From Arthrobacter sp. D5-1 (GTDB lineage Bacteria > Actinomycetota > Actinomycetes > Actinomycetales > Micrococcaceae): 64,000 nt of DNA. Shown one piece after another: positions 7,528-15,747 of this stretch (positions within the stretch are counted from its first letter, which is position 1; each line of letters opens with the position of its first letter). The notes below the pieces were generated by a model. That model ran no database searches, was not told the origin of the DNA, and saw only the letters and a program-made list of their open reading frames with translations. The position numbers and the translations under genes are program-made. The stretch spans positions 4,216,001 to 4,280,000 of the forward strand of contig NZ_CP014571.1 of NCBI RefSeq assembly GCF_017357425.1. Reading direction: 5' to 3'.

Positions 7528-9569
7528 CCCCTGCACCCGTGATTATCGCTGTTGACGGCAGGTCCGGTGCAGGAAAAACCACACTGGCCGTCGAACTGGC
7601 GGCACGGTTGCGGCAGCACCACAAGGTTTCGCTGTTCCACTTGGAGGACATCTACCCCGGCTGGAACGGTCTTATGCCCGGCATTGAGCGCTATGTCGGC
7701 ACAGTCCTGACGCCGCTCAGCTCCGGCCAGGCCGCGGAGTGGACCAGCTGGGACTGGGAACGGCATTACGACGGCGGACTGAACGTCACGCTGCCCGCCG
7801 AGATCGTGATTGTTGAGGGCGTTGGCGCTGCAGCGGACGCTGCCCGGCCCATGCTGGACGCCGTGGTGTGGGTGGAAGCGCCCGGTGACGACCGCCGTCG
7901 TCGTGCGTTGGCGCGGGACGGAAGCACCTACGAACCGTACTGGGACAGCTGGGCAGCCCAAGAGGACGAGTGGCTCTCCTCTGATCAGGTCATCGGGGCC
8001 GCCGATGTTCGCGTGCAAAACCTTGCCGACGGCAATGCGCCGGAAGATGTTCTGCAAGCTCTCATGTACCTGCCCTCAGTTGCTTCGATTTTGTCACCCG
8101 AGCTCAGTGCACGGCGTGGCCTTCAACTACGGTCCGAGCGCCTGGAAGCTGTCCCTGACGCTGCGTTGCTCTTCGAATCCCTCTATGCCCGTTCCGGCAA
8201 CGCCGTCTGGCTCGATTCCTCCAACGCCTCGGCCGTCGCCGGCAGGTCCCAGGCCGCCGCACGCAGCCGCTTCAGCATCCTGGCGGACGACAGCGGCATG
8301 TACGGACAGTCGGTACGCCACGTGTCGGGGACCACGCACATCACCGCGGGCACAGCCACGGTCACCATCTCCGGGCCGTTCTTCCGATGGCTGGACACTG
8401 TCTGGGGCCGCAAGGCGGTCCGCGCGCCCCGCGGCTACGACGGCCAATTCACGCTCGGCTGGCTCGGCTACCTCGGCTACGAACTCAAGCGCGAAACCGG
8501 CGGCAATGACGTCGCCTCCCACACCCCGGACGCGGCTCTGCTCTTCGCCGGACGGGCTGTGGTTCTGGACCATCGGGAACGGACCGTCTGGCTGCTTGCC
8601 CTGGAAGCGCCCGACGCCGACGAGTGGTTGCGCGCGGCCCGCACCGCCGTCGGGGCTGCTGTGGGTGGTTCCGCTCCTGCTGCCGAATATTCCGGCGCCG
8701 CCGCATCAGGTGCCGTCCCGTCATTCGTGAGCCGGGACTCCGCAACGGACTATAAGCGCAAGATCGCGGACTCCCAGCACGAAATCAGCGAGGGAAACTC
8801 GTACGAGATCTGCCTGACCACCACTCTTGAAGCCCCCGCCGGGGATCTGGACCCGTGGCGCAGCTACCTGAACCTTCGACGCCGGAACCCGGCACCGTTC
8901 GCCAGTTACCTCCGGTTCGGCGAACTGGTGGTGGCGAGCACGTCGCCTGAACGCTTCCTCCGGATTCTGTCCGATGGCGGCATGCGCGCCGAGCCGATCA
9001 AGGGCACCCGGGGCCGCTCATCCGACGCCTCCGAGGACGCAGCTTTGCGGCACGACCTTGAGACGTCGCTGAAGGACCGCGCCGAGAACATCATGATCGT
9101 GGACCTGCTGCGCAACGACCTCAGCCACTTTGCCATCCCTGGTTCCGTGACGGTCAGCCGCTTGTGCGCGATCGAAAGCTACGCCACCGTCCACCAAATG
9201 GTCAGCACCATCGACGCCCACATGAAGCCGGGCGCACCCCGCGCGGAAGCCTTGGCTGCGGCTTTCCCCGCCGGTTCCATGACGGGAGCGCCAAAGATCA
9301 GCACCATGGACATCCTGGACCAGCTCGAGTCGGGACCCAGGGGCATTTATTCGGGCGCCATTGGCTACTTTTCCCTGAATGCGGCCACGGACCTCGCCGT
9401 GGTGATCCGTACCTTGGTGGTCAACCCTGACGCCAACGGCGGCAGCACGCTCTCCCTTGGCGTGGGCGGGGCCATCACCGCGGACTCCGTAGCCGACGAC
9501 GAGTACGAGGAGATCCGAACCAAAGCGTACGGCGTGCTGTCCACGTTGGGCGCCGACTTCCCGGGCTGA
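7524..9569 (+). CDS. pabB: P-loop kinase domain fused to PabB-type chorismate-binding enzyme
   Basis: 681-aa two-part enzyme. Residues 1-190 form a uridine-kinase-like P-loop domain with Walker A GRSGAGKT at 12-19 and an IVIVEGVGA strand. Residues from about 210 to the end are an anthranilate/aminodeoxychorismate synthase component I, with a divergent N-half and the chorismate-binding core. The core shows EICLTTTLE, the PIKGTRGR motif, DRAENIMIVDLLRNDLSHF, the PAGSMTGAPK motif and a GAIGYF segment. PIKGTRGR favours aminodeoxychorismate synthase (folate/PABA) over anthranilate synthase, and a PabC-like lyase lies 1.6 kb downstream. The role of the kinase domain is unknown. Confidence 0.82.
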   Translation: MTPAPVIIAVDGRSGAGKTTLAVELAARLRQHHKVSLFHLEDIYPGWNGLMPGIERYVGTVLTPLSSGQAAEWTSWDWERHYDGGLNVTLPAEIVIVEGVGAAADAARPMLDAVVWVEAPGDDRRRRALARDGSTYEPYWDSWAAQEDEWLSSDQVIGAADVRVQNLADGNAPEDVLQALMYLPSVASILSPELSARRGLQLRSERLEAVPDAALLFESLYARSGNAVWLDSSNASAVAGRSQAAARSRFSILADDSGMYGQSVRHVSGTTHITAGTATVTISGPFFRWLDTVWGRKAVRAPRGYDGQFTLGWLGYLGYELKRETGGNDVASHTPDAALLFAGRAVVLDHRERTVWLLALEAPDADEWLRAARTAVGAAVGGSAPAAEYSGAAASGAVPSFVSRDSATDYKRKIADSQHEISEGNSYEICLTTTLEAPAGDLDPWRSYLNLRRRNPAPFASYLRFGELVVASTSPERFLRILSDGGMRAEPIKGTRGRSSDASEDAALRHDLETSLKDRAENIMIVDLLRNDLSHFAIPGSVTVSRLCAIESYATVHQMVSTIDAHMKPGAPRAEALAAAFPAGSMTGAPKISTMDILDQLESGPRGIYSGAIGYFSLNAATDLAVVIRTLVVNPDANGGSTLSLGVGGAITADSVADDEYEEIRTKAYGVLSTLGADFPG

Positions 9570-9575
9570 TTTTTT

Positions 9576-9621
9576 GTACAGCCAATGCCCCTAACACCGC
9601 CTCTAAAGGCGTCAGCTGTAC
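9576..9621. terminator. Hairpin between convergent pabB and cls
   Basis: GTACAGC (9576-9582) pairs with GCTGTAC (9615-9621), and an inner CGCC (9598-9601) pairs with GGCG (9608-9611). A T5 run lies at 9571-9575, placed correctly for leftward transcription of cls. It is a moderate-quality bidirectional terminator between two converging genes. Confidence 0.5.
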
Positions 9622-9626
9622 TGAAA

Positions 9627-11114
9627 CTACTGGAGTGTCGCGGTCAGTCTGGCCACGTTATCCACATACTTGGCCAGCGGGGGCCTATCCATCCAATCGT
9701 CCAGCATAAGCTCACGTGACACCTCGCGATACGTGGACTCTACAGCCCGCATGAGGTTCACGGTCTCGGCGCCAAGGAGCATCACCGAGACCTCCATGTT
9801 CAGGGAGAAGGAGCGCATGTCCATGTTGCTGGAACCGAGAACGGCTACCTCGTCATCAATGGTGAAGTGCTTGGCGTGGAGGACGTACGGTGCCCGGTAC
9901 AGGTAAATTCGGACACCGGCTCCCAATAGGGCTTCATAGTAGGAGCGTTGGGCGTGGTGGACCAGGAACTGATCGCCCTTCTCGGAGACGAAGAGTTCCA
10001 CGTCAACACCTCGCTGCGCAGCTGTGGTGATGGCGTACAGCAGGGAATCGTCCGGGACAAAATACGGGCTGCAGATGGAGATCCGGTGCTGCGCCGAGTA
10101 AATCAGCGTGTTGAACAAGCGCAGGTTGTTTTCGGTGGCGAACCCGGGGCCACTCGGCACTACCTGGGCGGTGACCTGGCCCGGCGCCGGCTGGGTAGGC
10201 AGGCGCAGCTGGTCTTCCAGCGATTCGTCGGTTTCGCTGAGCCAGTCCGTGGCGAACACCACGTTAAGCGTCGCCACGATCGGGCCTTCCAACCGGGACA
10301 TGAGCTCCACCCATTTGCGGCCCACCTTGTGGTGCTTGGGGTTGTTGTAGGAAGGCTCAATCAAGTTCTGCGAGCCGGTGAACGCAATCTCGCCGTCGAT
10401 CACCATGATCTTGCGGTGGTTCCTGAGGTCGGGGCGCCGCCATTGACCGTGGATAGGCAGCAGCGGCAGCATTCGCTTCCACTGGATCTTGGCCGCCTTC
10501 AGCCGGCGGATCAGCCGGCGGTAGCCCTTGACGCGCAACGTTCCGATGTGGTCGAAGAGCAGCCTGACGGTCACACCCCGTTCAGCCGCGTTCTCCAGTT
10601 CAGTGAGCAGTTCATCCGTCACGGAATCACTGCTCATGATGTAGAACTCGGCGTTGACGTAGCTCTTGGCGCCCTTGACTGCTTCAGCCATGGCTTTGAT
10701 GGACTCTTCGTAGCCGGGGATCAGCTCCACCTTGTTACCGTCGACCATGGGCAACGATCCAAGCCGATGGTTCAGTTCGCCCGCCGACTTCACCCATTCC
10801 GGCCCGGAATAGACGCTGACAGGATCAGCCAGATCGGAGGTCACCGCACGAACCCGGCGGTTTACCTCCTCCTGCTGCTCCCGCCGGCGCCGCGACAGTT
10901 TGAAGTTGCCGAAGAGCAGGAACAGGACGAACCCAACAGATGGGATGAGGAACACAGCCAAAAGCCAAGCCATGGCGGTGGTGGGACGCCGGTTGCCGGG
11001 AATGACTCCCAGCAGCACAATGCGCATGATGACTTCCGCAATGACCCATGCCCCCAGCAACCAGGTCCACTCCTGGCCAAACGGAAAAGGAAAGAACACC
11101 CGACAAACCCCCAC
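9627..11114 (-). CDS. cls: Cardiolipin synthase, phospholipase-D family
   Basis: 495-aa membrane enzyme that condenses phospholipids to cardiolipin. Two N-terminal helices are followed by two PLD catalytic motifs: HxK(x4)D in NHRKIMVIDGEIAFTGSQN and in LHAKHFTIDDEVAVLGSSN. Both HKD sites are intact and the length is normal for bacterial ClsA. The start is uncertain: GTG 11114 gives the longest frame, while GTG 11099 has a G-rich run upstream. It is convergent with pabB and divergent from the PabC-like gene. Confidence 0.9.
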   Translation of the reverse strand: MGVCRVFFPFPFGQEWTWLLGAWVIAEVIMRIVLLGVIPGNRRPTTAMAWLLAVFLIPSVGFVLFLLFGNFKLSRRRREQQEEVNRRVRAVTSDLADPVSVYSGPEWVKSAGELNHRLGSLPMVDGNKVELIPGYEESIKAMAEAVKGAKSYVNAEFYIMSSDSVTDELLTELENAAERGVTVRLLFDHIGTLRVKGYRRLIRRLKAAKIQWKRMLPLLPIHGQWRRPDLRNHRKIMVIDGEIAFTGSQNLIEPSYNNPKHHKVGRKWVELMSRLEGPIVATLNVVFATDWLSETDESLEDQLRLPTQPAPGQVTAQVVPSGPGFATENNLRLFNTLIYSAQHRISICSPYFVPDDSLLYAITTAAQRGVDVELFVSEKGDQFLVHHAQRSYYEALLGAGVRIYLYRAPYVLHAKHFTIDDEVAVLGSSNMDMRSFSLNMEVSVMLLGAETVNLMRAVESTYREVSRELMLDDWMDRPPLAKYVDNVARLTATLQ

Positions 11115-11186
11115 AGTTCATGAACAACAGTGACCACAGCCTATCCGGCAAAGTCCCCTCCAGTGCGTCCGCACTAAGCTGGGACC

Positions 11187-12128
11187 ATGACTTCACCTGC
11201 CGCCACGGTCCTCGTTTTCCTGGACCCCGCCTTCGAAAATGGTCGAATTGCCGACTCGAGCCAACCGCAACTCATGGCAACGGATCTGGGTGCCACCCGC
11301 GGCGACGGCGTCTTCGAGTCACTCCTCGCTGTGCAAGGCCGACCCCGCAAAGTTCAGGCTCACCTCAACCGATTGGGCAGTTCTGCGGCAGCCTTGGACC
11401 TTGCGCTTCCTGGGCAGGATGTCTGGCGCCGCGCCATCGAGACAGCCATCAACGAATTCCGCGATGTTCACCCTGCCCCCACGCCTGAAGAGGACGAGGT
11501 AGTGGTCAAGCTGATTGTGACCCGTGGCGTTGAAGGCGCCGCCAGCCCGACGTGCTGGGTACAGGCTTCGCCCTCACCTGCAGGCAGCCGCCGTCAGCGG
11601 CAGACGGGCATCGACGTCGTACTTTTGGACCGTGGCTTCGACACTGAAGCCGGCGAGCGCGCGCCATGGCTGCTCCTGGGCGCGAAGACGCTGTCTTATG
11701 CCGTGAACATGGCCGCACTTCGCTACGCCCACAAGCAGGGTGCTGATGACGCCATCTTCACCTCCACTGACGGCCGGGTCCTGGAAGGCCCGACATCCAC
11801 CGTGTTGCTGGCGCACCTTGAAACGGTCGACGACGGCGACGGTTCCGTCAGGGCGGTTCGTCGCCTCATCACTCCCCAGCTTGACAGCGGAATCCTTCCG
11901 GGCACCTCGCAGGGCGCATTGTTCGCCGCGGCGAAGGCCGCTGGCTGGGAACTTGGTTATGGCCCCTTGGAGCCGCAGGACTTGTTCGATGCCGATGCCG
12001 TCTGGCTGATCTCCAGCATCCGGCTGATCGCCCCCGTTAACCACATCAACGGCCAAGAGGTGGGCACGCCCGAGGTGCGCAAACAGCTCACTGCTGAGCT
12101 GAACCACCTGTTTGCGGGGATCGAGTAA
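11187..12128 (+). CDS. pabC: Aminodeoxychorismate lyase-like class IV aminotransferase
   Basis: 313-aa PLP enzyme of the branched-chain aminotransferase/PabC fold. The PLP-lysine region is LLGAKTLSYAVNMAALRYA, followed by GADDAIFTSTDGRVLEGPTS with the conserved glutamate and the GILPGTSQG phosphate loop near residue 235. With the PabB fusion nearby, the simplest role is release of 4-aminobenzoate from aminodeoxychorismate for folate. A D-amino-acid or branched-chain transaminase is the alternative. ATG 11187 fits the family N-terminus. Confidence 0.8.
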   Translation: MTSPAATVLVFLDPAFENGRIADSSQPQLMATDLGATRGDGVFESLLAVQGRPRKVQAHLNRLGSSAAALDLALPGQDVWRRAIETAINEFRDVHPAPTPEEDEVVVKLIVTRGVEGAASPTCWVQASPSPAGSRRQRQTGIDVVLLDRGFDTEAGERAPWLLLGAKTLSYAVNMAALRYAHKQGADDAIFTSTDGRVLEGPTSTVLLAHLETVDDGDGSVRAVRRLITPQLDSGILPGTSQGALFAAAKAAGWELGYGPLEPQDLFDADAVWLISSIRLIAPVNHINGQEVGTPEVRKQLTAELNHLFAGIE

Positions 12129-12379
12129 GTCGCTTTTCTGCGGACCCGCCTTATGGAGCTCCGCATGGAACCTAACAGATAACAAGCAGAGTAATCGCTC
12201 GCGTGACTTAATGATTAGGAACTCTTAGCCTCAGCCAAGAGCCACTGGCGTGTTCAATCGCACTCCTTATCCTCCTTGAAATGGTCATTCGTCATGTGAT
12301 GAATCTTGTACTCGTGTTAGTTGGATCACGTCCGGCTGGTACTACTTCAGACTTTGCTGGCTAACTTCCCGGAGGGAAT

Positions 12380-13834
12380 ATGGGACTCAGCTCCCCCACA
12401 GAAGCCGAAGCATCGGCAACCGAGGCACAGTCCCGCACTGAGGCCTCACAGACAGGATTGCGCCGGTCCATGGAGGCCCGGCACCTGGTCATGATCGCCA
12501 TGGGCGGCGTTATCGGTTCAGGCCTGTTCGTCAGTTCGGGATACACGATCGCCACTGCCGGCCCCCTGGGCGCCGTCCTGGCGTTCCTCATCGGCGCCGT
12601 GGTGGTCTACCTGGTGATGGCTTGCCTCGGGGAGCTCGCTGTAGCGTTCCCCGTCTCCGGTGCCTTCCACATTTATGCCGCCAGGACCATCGGCCCCGCC
12701 ACGGGATTCGCCACTGCCTGGCTCTACTGGCTTTGTTGGGCCGTAGCCTTGGGCTCGGAATTTACTGCGGCCGGCCTCCTCATGCAGCGCTGGTTCCCGG
12801 GCGTCGACGTCTGGATCTGGTGCTTCATCTTCGCCACCGTCCTGTTCACACTGAACGCCATTTCATCGCGTGTCTTTGGCGAATCGGAGTTCTGGTTCGC
12901 GCTCATCAAGGTCGCCGCCGTCGTCGGCCTGATCATCCTTGGTGGCGCCGCCCTGGCGGGCTTCCACCCTCTCGCCGCGGGCGGGTACCCCTCCTTTGGC
13001 GAGAACTTCAGCACACCGGAGGGTCTGTTCCCGAACGGTTTCACCGGCGTGTTCGTGACCTGCCTGGCCGTCTTCTATGCCTTCTCCGGCTCGGAACTTA
13101 TCGGCGTTGCCGCGGGCGAAACGGCCAATCCCGGCGCGAACATCCCCAAAGCCATGCGCACCACGGTCATCCGGCTCATGATCTTCTTCGTCGGCGCGAT
13201 CGTGGTCATCGCAGCCACCATTCCGTACGAACAAGTCAGCGTGGACGAAAGCCCGTTCGTCACCGTTTTCTCCATGCTCGGCATCCCATACGCCGCGGAC
13301 ATCATGAACTTCGTGATCATCACGGCGCTGCTCTCCGCAGGCAACTGCGGCCTCTTCTCCTGCGCCCGCATGCTCTTCTCGTTGGCTGACGAAGGCCACG
13401 CACCGCAGGTCTTCAAGAAACTCACGAAGCGCGGCATCCCCATGGTGGCGCTTTGCGTGAGCATGCTTGGCGGTCTGGCCTCCCTGATCAGCAGCGTTGT
13501 GGCACCTGCCACCGTCTACCTTGTGCTCGTCTCGGTGGCCGGCTTTGCCACCGTGGGCGTCTGGATGTCCATTGTGGCCTCGCACTTCATCTACCGCCGG
13601 ACCTTCATCAAGAACGGTGGCGACCTCAGCACGCTTCCCTACAAGGCGCCCCTGTTCCCGTTGGTCCCGATCCTGGCCTTCGCTCTATGCGTGGTGTCCC
13701 TGATCGGTATCGCCTTCGACCCCAACCAGGTTGCGGCGCTGCTGTTCGGTATTCCGTTCGTGGGGGCCTGCTACGCCGTCTTCTACTTCAAGTACGGCCG
13801 ACGACGGTCGCTCAAGAAGGCAGTGGACGCGTAG
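12380..13834 (+). CDS. Amino-acid permease, APC superfamily (AAT family)
   Basis: 484-aa inner-membrane transporter with about 12 helices. The N-terminal signature MIAMGGVIGSGLFVSSG is diagnostic of amino acid/proton symporters of the AAT family. The helix 8 region AFSGSELIGVAAGETANP also matches basic or neutral amino-acid permeases. GGAGGG stands 6 nt before ATG 12380. The preceding 251-nt gap (12129-12379) is locally A/T-richer and presumably holds the promoter; I see no convincing operator there. A strong hairpin follows. Substrate not determinable. Confidence 0.9.
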   Translation: MGLSSPTEAEASATEAQSRTEASQTGLRRSMEARHLVMIAMGGVIGSGLFVSSGYTIATAGPLGAVLAFLIGAVVVYLVMACLGELAVAFPVSGAFHIYAARTIGPATGFATAWLYWLCWAVALGSEFTAAGLLMQRWFPGVDVWIWCFIFATVLFTLNAISSRVFGESEFWFALIKVAAVVGLIILGGAALAGFHPLAAGGYPSFGENFSTPEGLFPNGFTGVFVTCLAVFYAFSGSELIGVAAGETANPGANIPKAMRTTVIRLMIFFVGAIVVIAATIPYEQVSVDESPFVTVFSMLGIPYAADIMNFVIITALLSAGNCGLFSCARMLFSLADEGHAPQVFKKLTKRGIPMVALCVSMLGGLASLISSVVAPATVYLVLVSVAGFATVGVWMSIVASHFIYRRTFIKNGGDLSTLPYKAPLFPLVPILAFALCVVSLIGIAFDPNQVAALLFGIPFVGACYAVFYFKYGRRRSLKKAVDA

Positions 13835-13875
13835 GCCTCCTTGTTCCGTGGCGTCCTGACTTGGTTTGGGCGCAG

Positions 13876-13917
13876 ATCAGCCCCTGGACAACCTTTGCTG
13901 GTTGACCAGGGGCTGAT
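13876..13917. terminator. Strong hairpin terminator
   Basis: ATCAGCCCCTGG (13876-13887) pairs perfectly with CCAGGGGCTGAT (13906-13917). Inside it CAACC (13889-13893) pairs with GGTTG (13900-13904) across one A/A mismatch, leaving a 6-nt loop. It ends the permease transcript. Between it and 14084 I see only minor hairpins and no gene. Confidence 0.8.
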
Positions 13918-14084
13918 TCCGTCTCAAAGAGGGTCGGGACGCCACACTCCGCGCCCGCCACCACCCGGTTTGAAACCCGGGAGCCCAGACACGCCGTGCA
14001 AGGAGGGTGTTGAACAGGCCCGGCTACCCAAAGTTGGTGGTGGAGGCACGCCCCCCCTGTTCAGTGGGCCTGTATTTTCCGGGC

Positions 14085-14567
14085 CTACTTCTTGGCTGCG
14101 CGGACCGGGTGCTCACTCAAAATGGACAGGCGGTTGAAGGCATTGATTCCGATGGCCGCCATGCAGAGCACACTGATCTGCTGGTCGTCGTAGTGCTGCC
14201 GGGCTTGTTCGAAGAGCTCGGGGCTGGGCCGCGATGAACTCATCCGGGTGATCTGCTCTGCAATTTCCATCGCGACCACTTCCGCGGGCTCGAAGAGCTG
14301 CACTTCCTTGTAAACAGCCACCAATGACAGACGCTGCTCCGTTTCGCCATACTTCAGGGCCCGACGATGGTGAAGGTCCAGGCAGAAGGCGCATCCATTG
14401 ATTTGCGAACAGCGATAGTTGATGAGTTCAAGGGTCCGGCGTGAAATACCCAGCCGGTCAGCTTCGTCTACGAGCTGCTGGGAGTAGTGGCTAAGAGTCG
14501 CATAGAGGTCCGGCTGCTGCTTGTCCAGGTAGCCGGCCAGACGTGGTTTTGATTCCTGTTCGGGCAT
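14085..14567 (-). CDS. Carboxymuconolactone decarboxylase / AhpD-like protein
   Basis: 160-aa alpha-helical protein of the CMD/AhpD superfamily. The redox motif CAFCLDLHHRRA gives CXXC at Cys59/Cys62 and a His four residues on, as in alkylhydroperoxidase AhpD-core proteins. It is predicted to act as a peroxidase-like thiol antioxidant in the cytoplasm, probably as an oligomer. It appears monocistronic, with the repeat block at 14625-14682 upstream. Confidence 0.87.
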   Translation of the reverse strand: MPEQESKPRLAGYLDKQQPDLYATLSHYSQQLVDEADRLGISRRTLELINYRCSQINGCAFCLDLHHRRALKYGETEQRLSLVAVYKEVQLFEPAEVVAMEIAEQITRMSSSRPSPELFEQARQHYDDQQISVLCMAAIGINAFNRLSILSEHPVRAAKK

Positions 14568-14624
14568 GGTTGGAGCTTAACGCAAAAGGGACCAGGCACC
14601 CGACGGTGAGAGAGCATCCGCCCG

Positions 14625-14682
14625 AAACCCGAGGGACGTGAGAGAGGGTCAGCCCCAAACCCGAGGGACGTGAGAGAGGGTC
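14625..14682. repeat. Tandem 26-bp direct repeat
   Basis: The 26-bp sequence beginning AAACCCGAGGGACGTGAGAG occurs exactly at 14625-14650 and 14657-14682, separated by 6 nt. A degenerate third piece, CCGACGGTGAGAGAG, lies at 14600-14614. The block sits immediately downstream of the cysteine-synthase-like gene's stop. Two copies with a 6-nt spacer do not make a CRISPR; a dispersed intergenic repeat is more likely. Confidence 0.8.
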
Positions 14683-15747
14683 CTACTCGCGGGCCGCGGG
14701 AGTGTCGGCGGCGAGCCGGATGCCGTGCTCTGCCAGCCACACCGGGTTGAAGGCCTTGCTCATATAGTTCGTTCCGGCGTCGGGGGCTATGGCAACCACC
14801 ACCGAGCCGTGAGGCGCGGCGCGCGCCACCCGAATGGCGGCGGCGACCGCGAGCCCTGAGGACGGGCCGAGCGCGAGCCCTTCCTCCTCGAGGAGCCGGT
14901 GAACGGTGGTGTAAACCTCGTCGTTGGGGATGCGGAGGAATCGGTCCACGATGGAACGGTCGAAAGCTTTGGGCCACTCGGGTTCCGGCCAGGAGTTACC
15001 CACTCCGTCCACCAGGATCTCGCCGGGATGGCCGCCGCTGTAGGCAGAGCCGTAGGGGTCGGCGCCAACAACTTCCAGGTGGCCGCCCGGGCGCAGGGCA
15101 GCTGCCTGTTCCTTCAAGAACCGCCCGTTCCCGCTGATGGTCCCGCCCGTTCCGATGCCCGCGACGAAGTGCGTGACCAGGCCACCCGTCTGCTCCCAGA
15201 TTTCGGGTCCGGTGGTTTCATAATGCGCCAAGGGATTGGCGGGGTTGTCGAACTGCATGGGCCGCCACGCACCGGGCGTCTCGGCCGTAATCCGCGCTGC
15301 AACAGCCCGGGCGTTCTCCGGCGATTCCGACGGGGCATTCCAATCGGTCAGGATCACGCGGGCGCCGTAGTTGTGCAGCGCAGCGAGCTTCTCCTCGGAG
15401 ATCGTGTCGCCTGTCACCACCACCACGGGATGTCCGGTCAGGTGGCCGATGAGCGCCAGGCCGATCCCGGTGTTGCCCGAAGTGCTCTCCACGATAGTGG
15501 CTCCCGGCTTCAGCTCCCCGGACCTCTCAGCCGCCCGGACCATGCTGAGTGCGGTGCGGTCCTTGATGGAACCGCCGGGGTTTTCGGACTCAAGCTTGAT
15601 ATGGATGGCGCTGCCCAGTCCACGGCCCAGCGAATCCAGTTTCACCAGCGGGGTGTTGCCCACTTTGTCCAGGACCGAGGCATCCAACCCATCCGGCAGC
15701 CGGGCCGCTGCGTGAGCTCCTTGCCGACGGATCGCTGTACTCACCAC
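14683..15747 (-). CDS. Cysteine-synthase-family PLP enzyme
   Basis: 354-aa fold-type II PLP enzyme. The Schiff-base lysine is in NPGGSIKDRTALSM (Lys62). The substrate loop ESTSGNTGIGLAL and the PLP-phosphate loop GIGTGGTISGNGRFLKE are intact, so it should be active. It is longer than CysK (about 310 aa). A role in beta-replacement or elimination on serine/cysteine derivatives (CysK, CysM, Cbs or SbnA-like) is possible. Start GTG 15747 follows a GGAAGGGGG run and overlaps the lyase-like gene by 7 nt. It is the last gene of a three-gene operon with a lyase-like protein and a flavin monooxygenase, so a specialised substrate is likely. Confidence 0.8.
   Translation of the reverse strand: MVSTAIRRQGAHAAARLPDGLDASVLDKVGNTPLVKLDSLGRGLGSAIHIKLESENPGGSIKDRTALSMVRAAERSGELKPGATIVESTSGNTGIGLALIGHLTGHPVVVVTGDTISEEKLAALHNYGARVILTDWNAPSESPENARAVAARITAETPGAWRPMQFDNPANPLAHYETTGPEIWEQTGGLVTHFVAGIGTGGTISGNGRFLKEQAAALRPGGHLEVVGADPYGSAYSGGHPGEILVDGVGNSWPEPEWPKAFDRSIVDRFLRIPNDEVYTTVHRLLEEEGLALGPSSGLAVAAAIRVARAAPHGSVVVAIAPDAGTNYMSKAFNPVWLAEHGIRLAADTPAARE

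Noticed and set aside
12129..12379. Regulatory RNA before the amino-acid permease
   Set aside because: The gap is A/T-richer but I could not build a known riboswitch or T-box fold in it.
13918..14084. Small gene or RNA between the permease terminator and the AhpD-like gene
   Set aside because: Only short hairpins and open frames without ribosome sites; nothing supportable.
14600..14682. Possible CRISPR array
   Set aside because: Only two full copies with a 6-nt gap, no spacers of CRISPR length and no cas genes.
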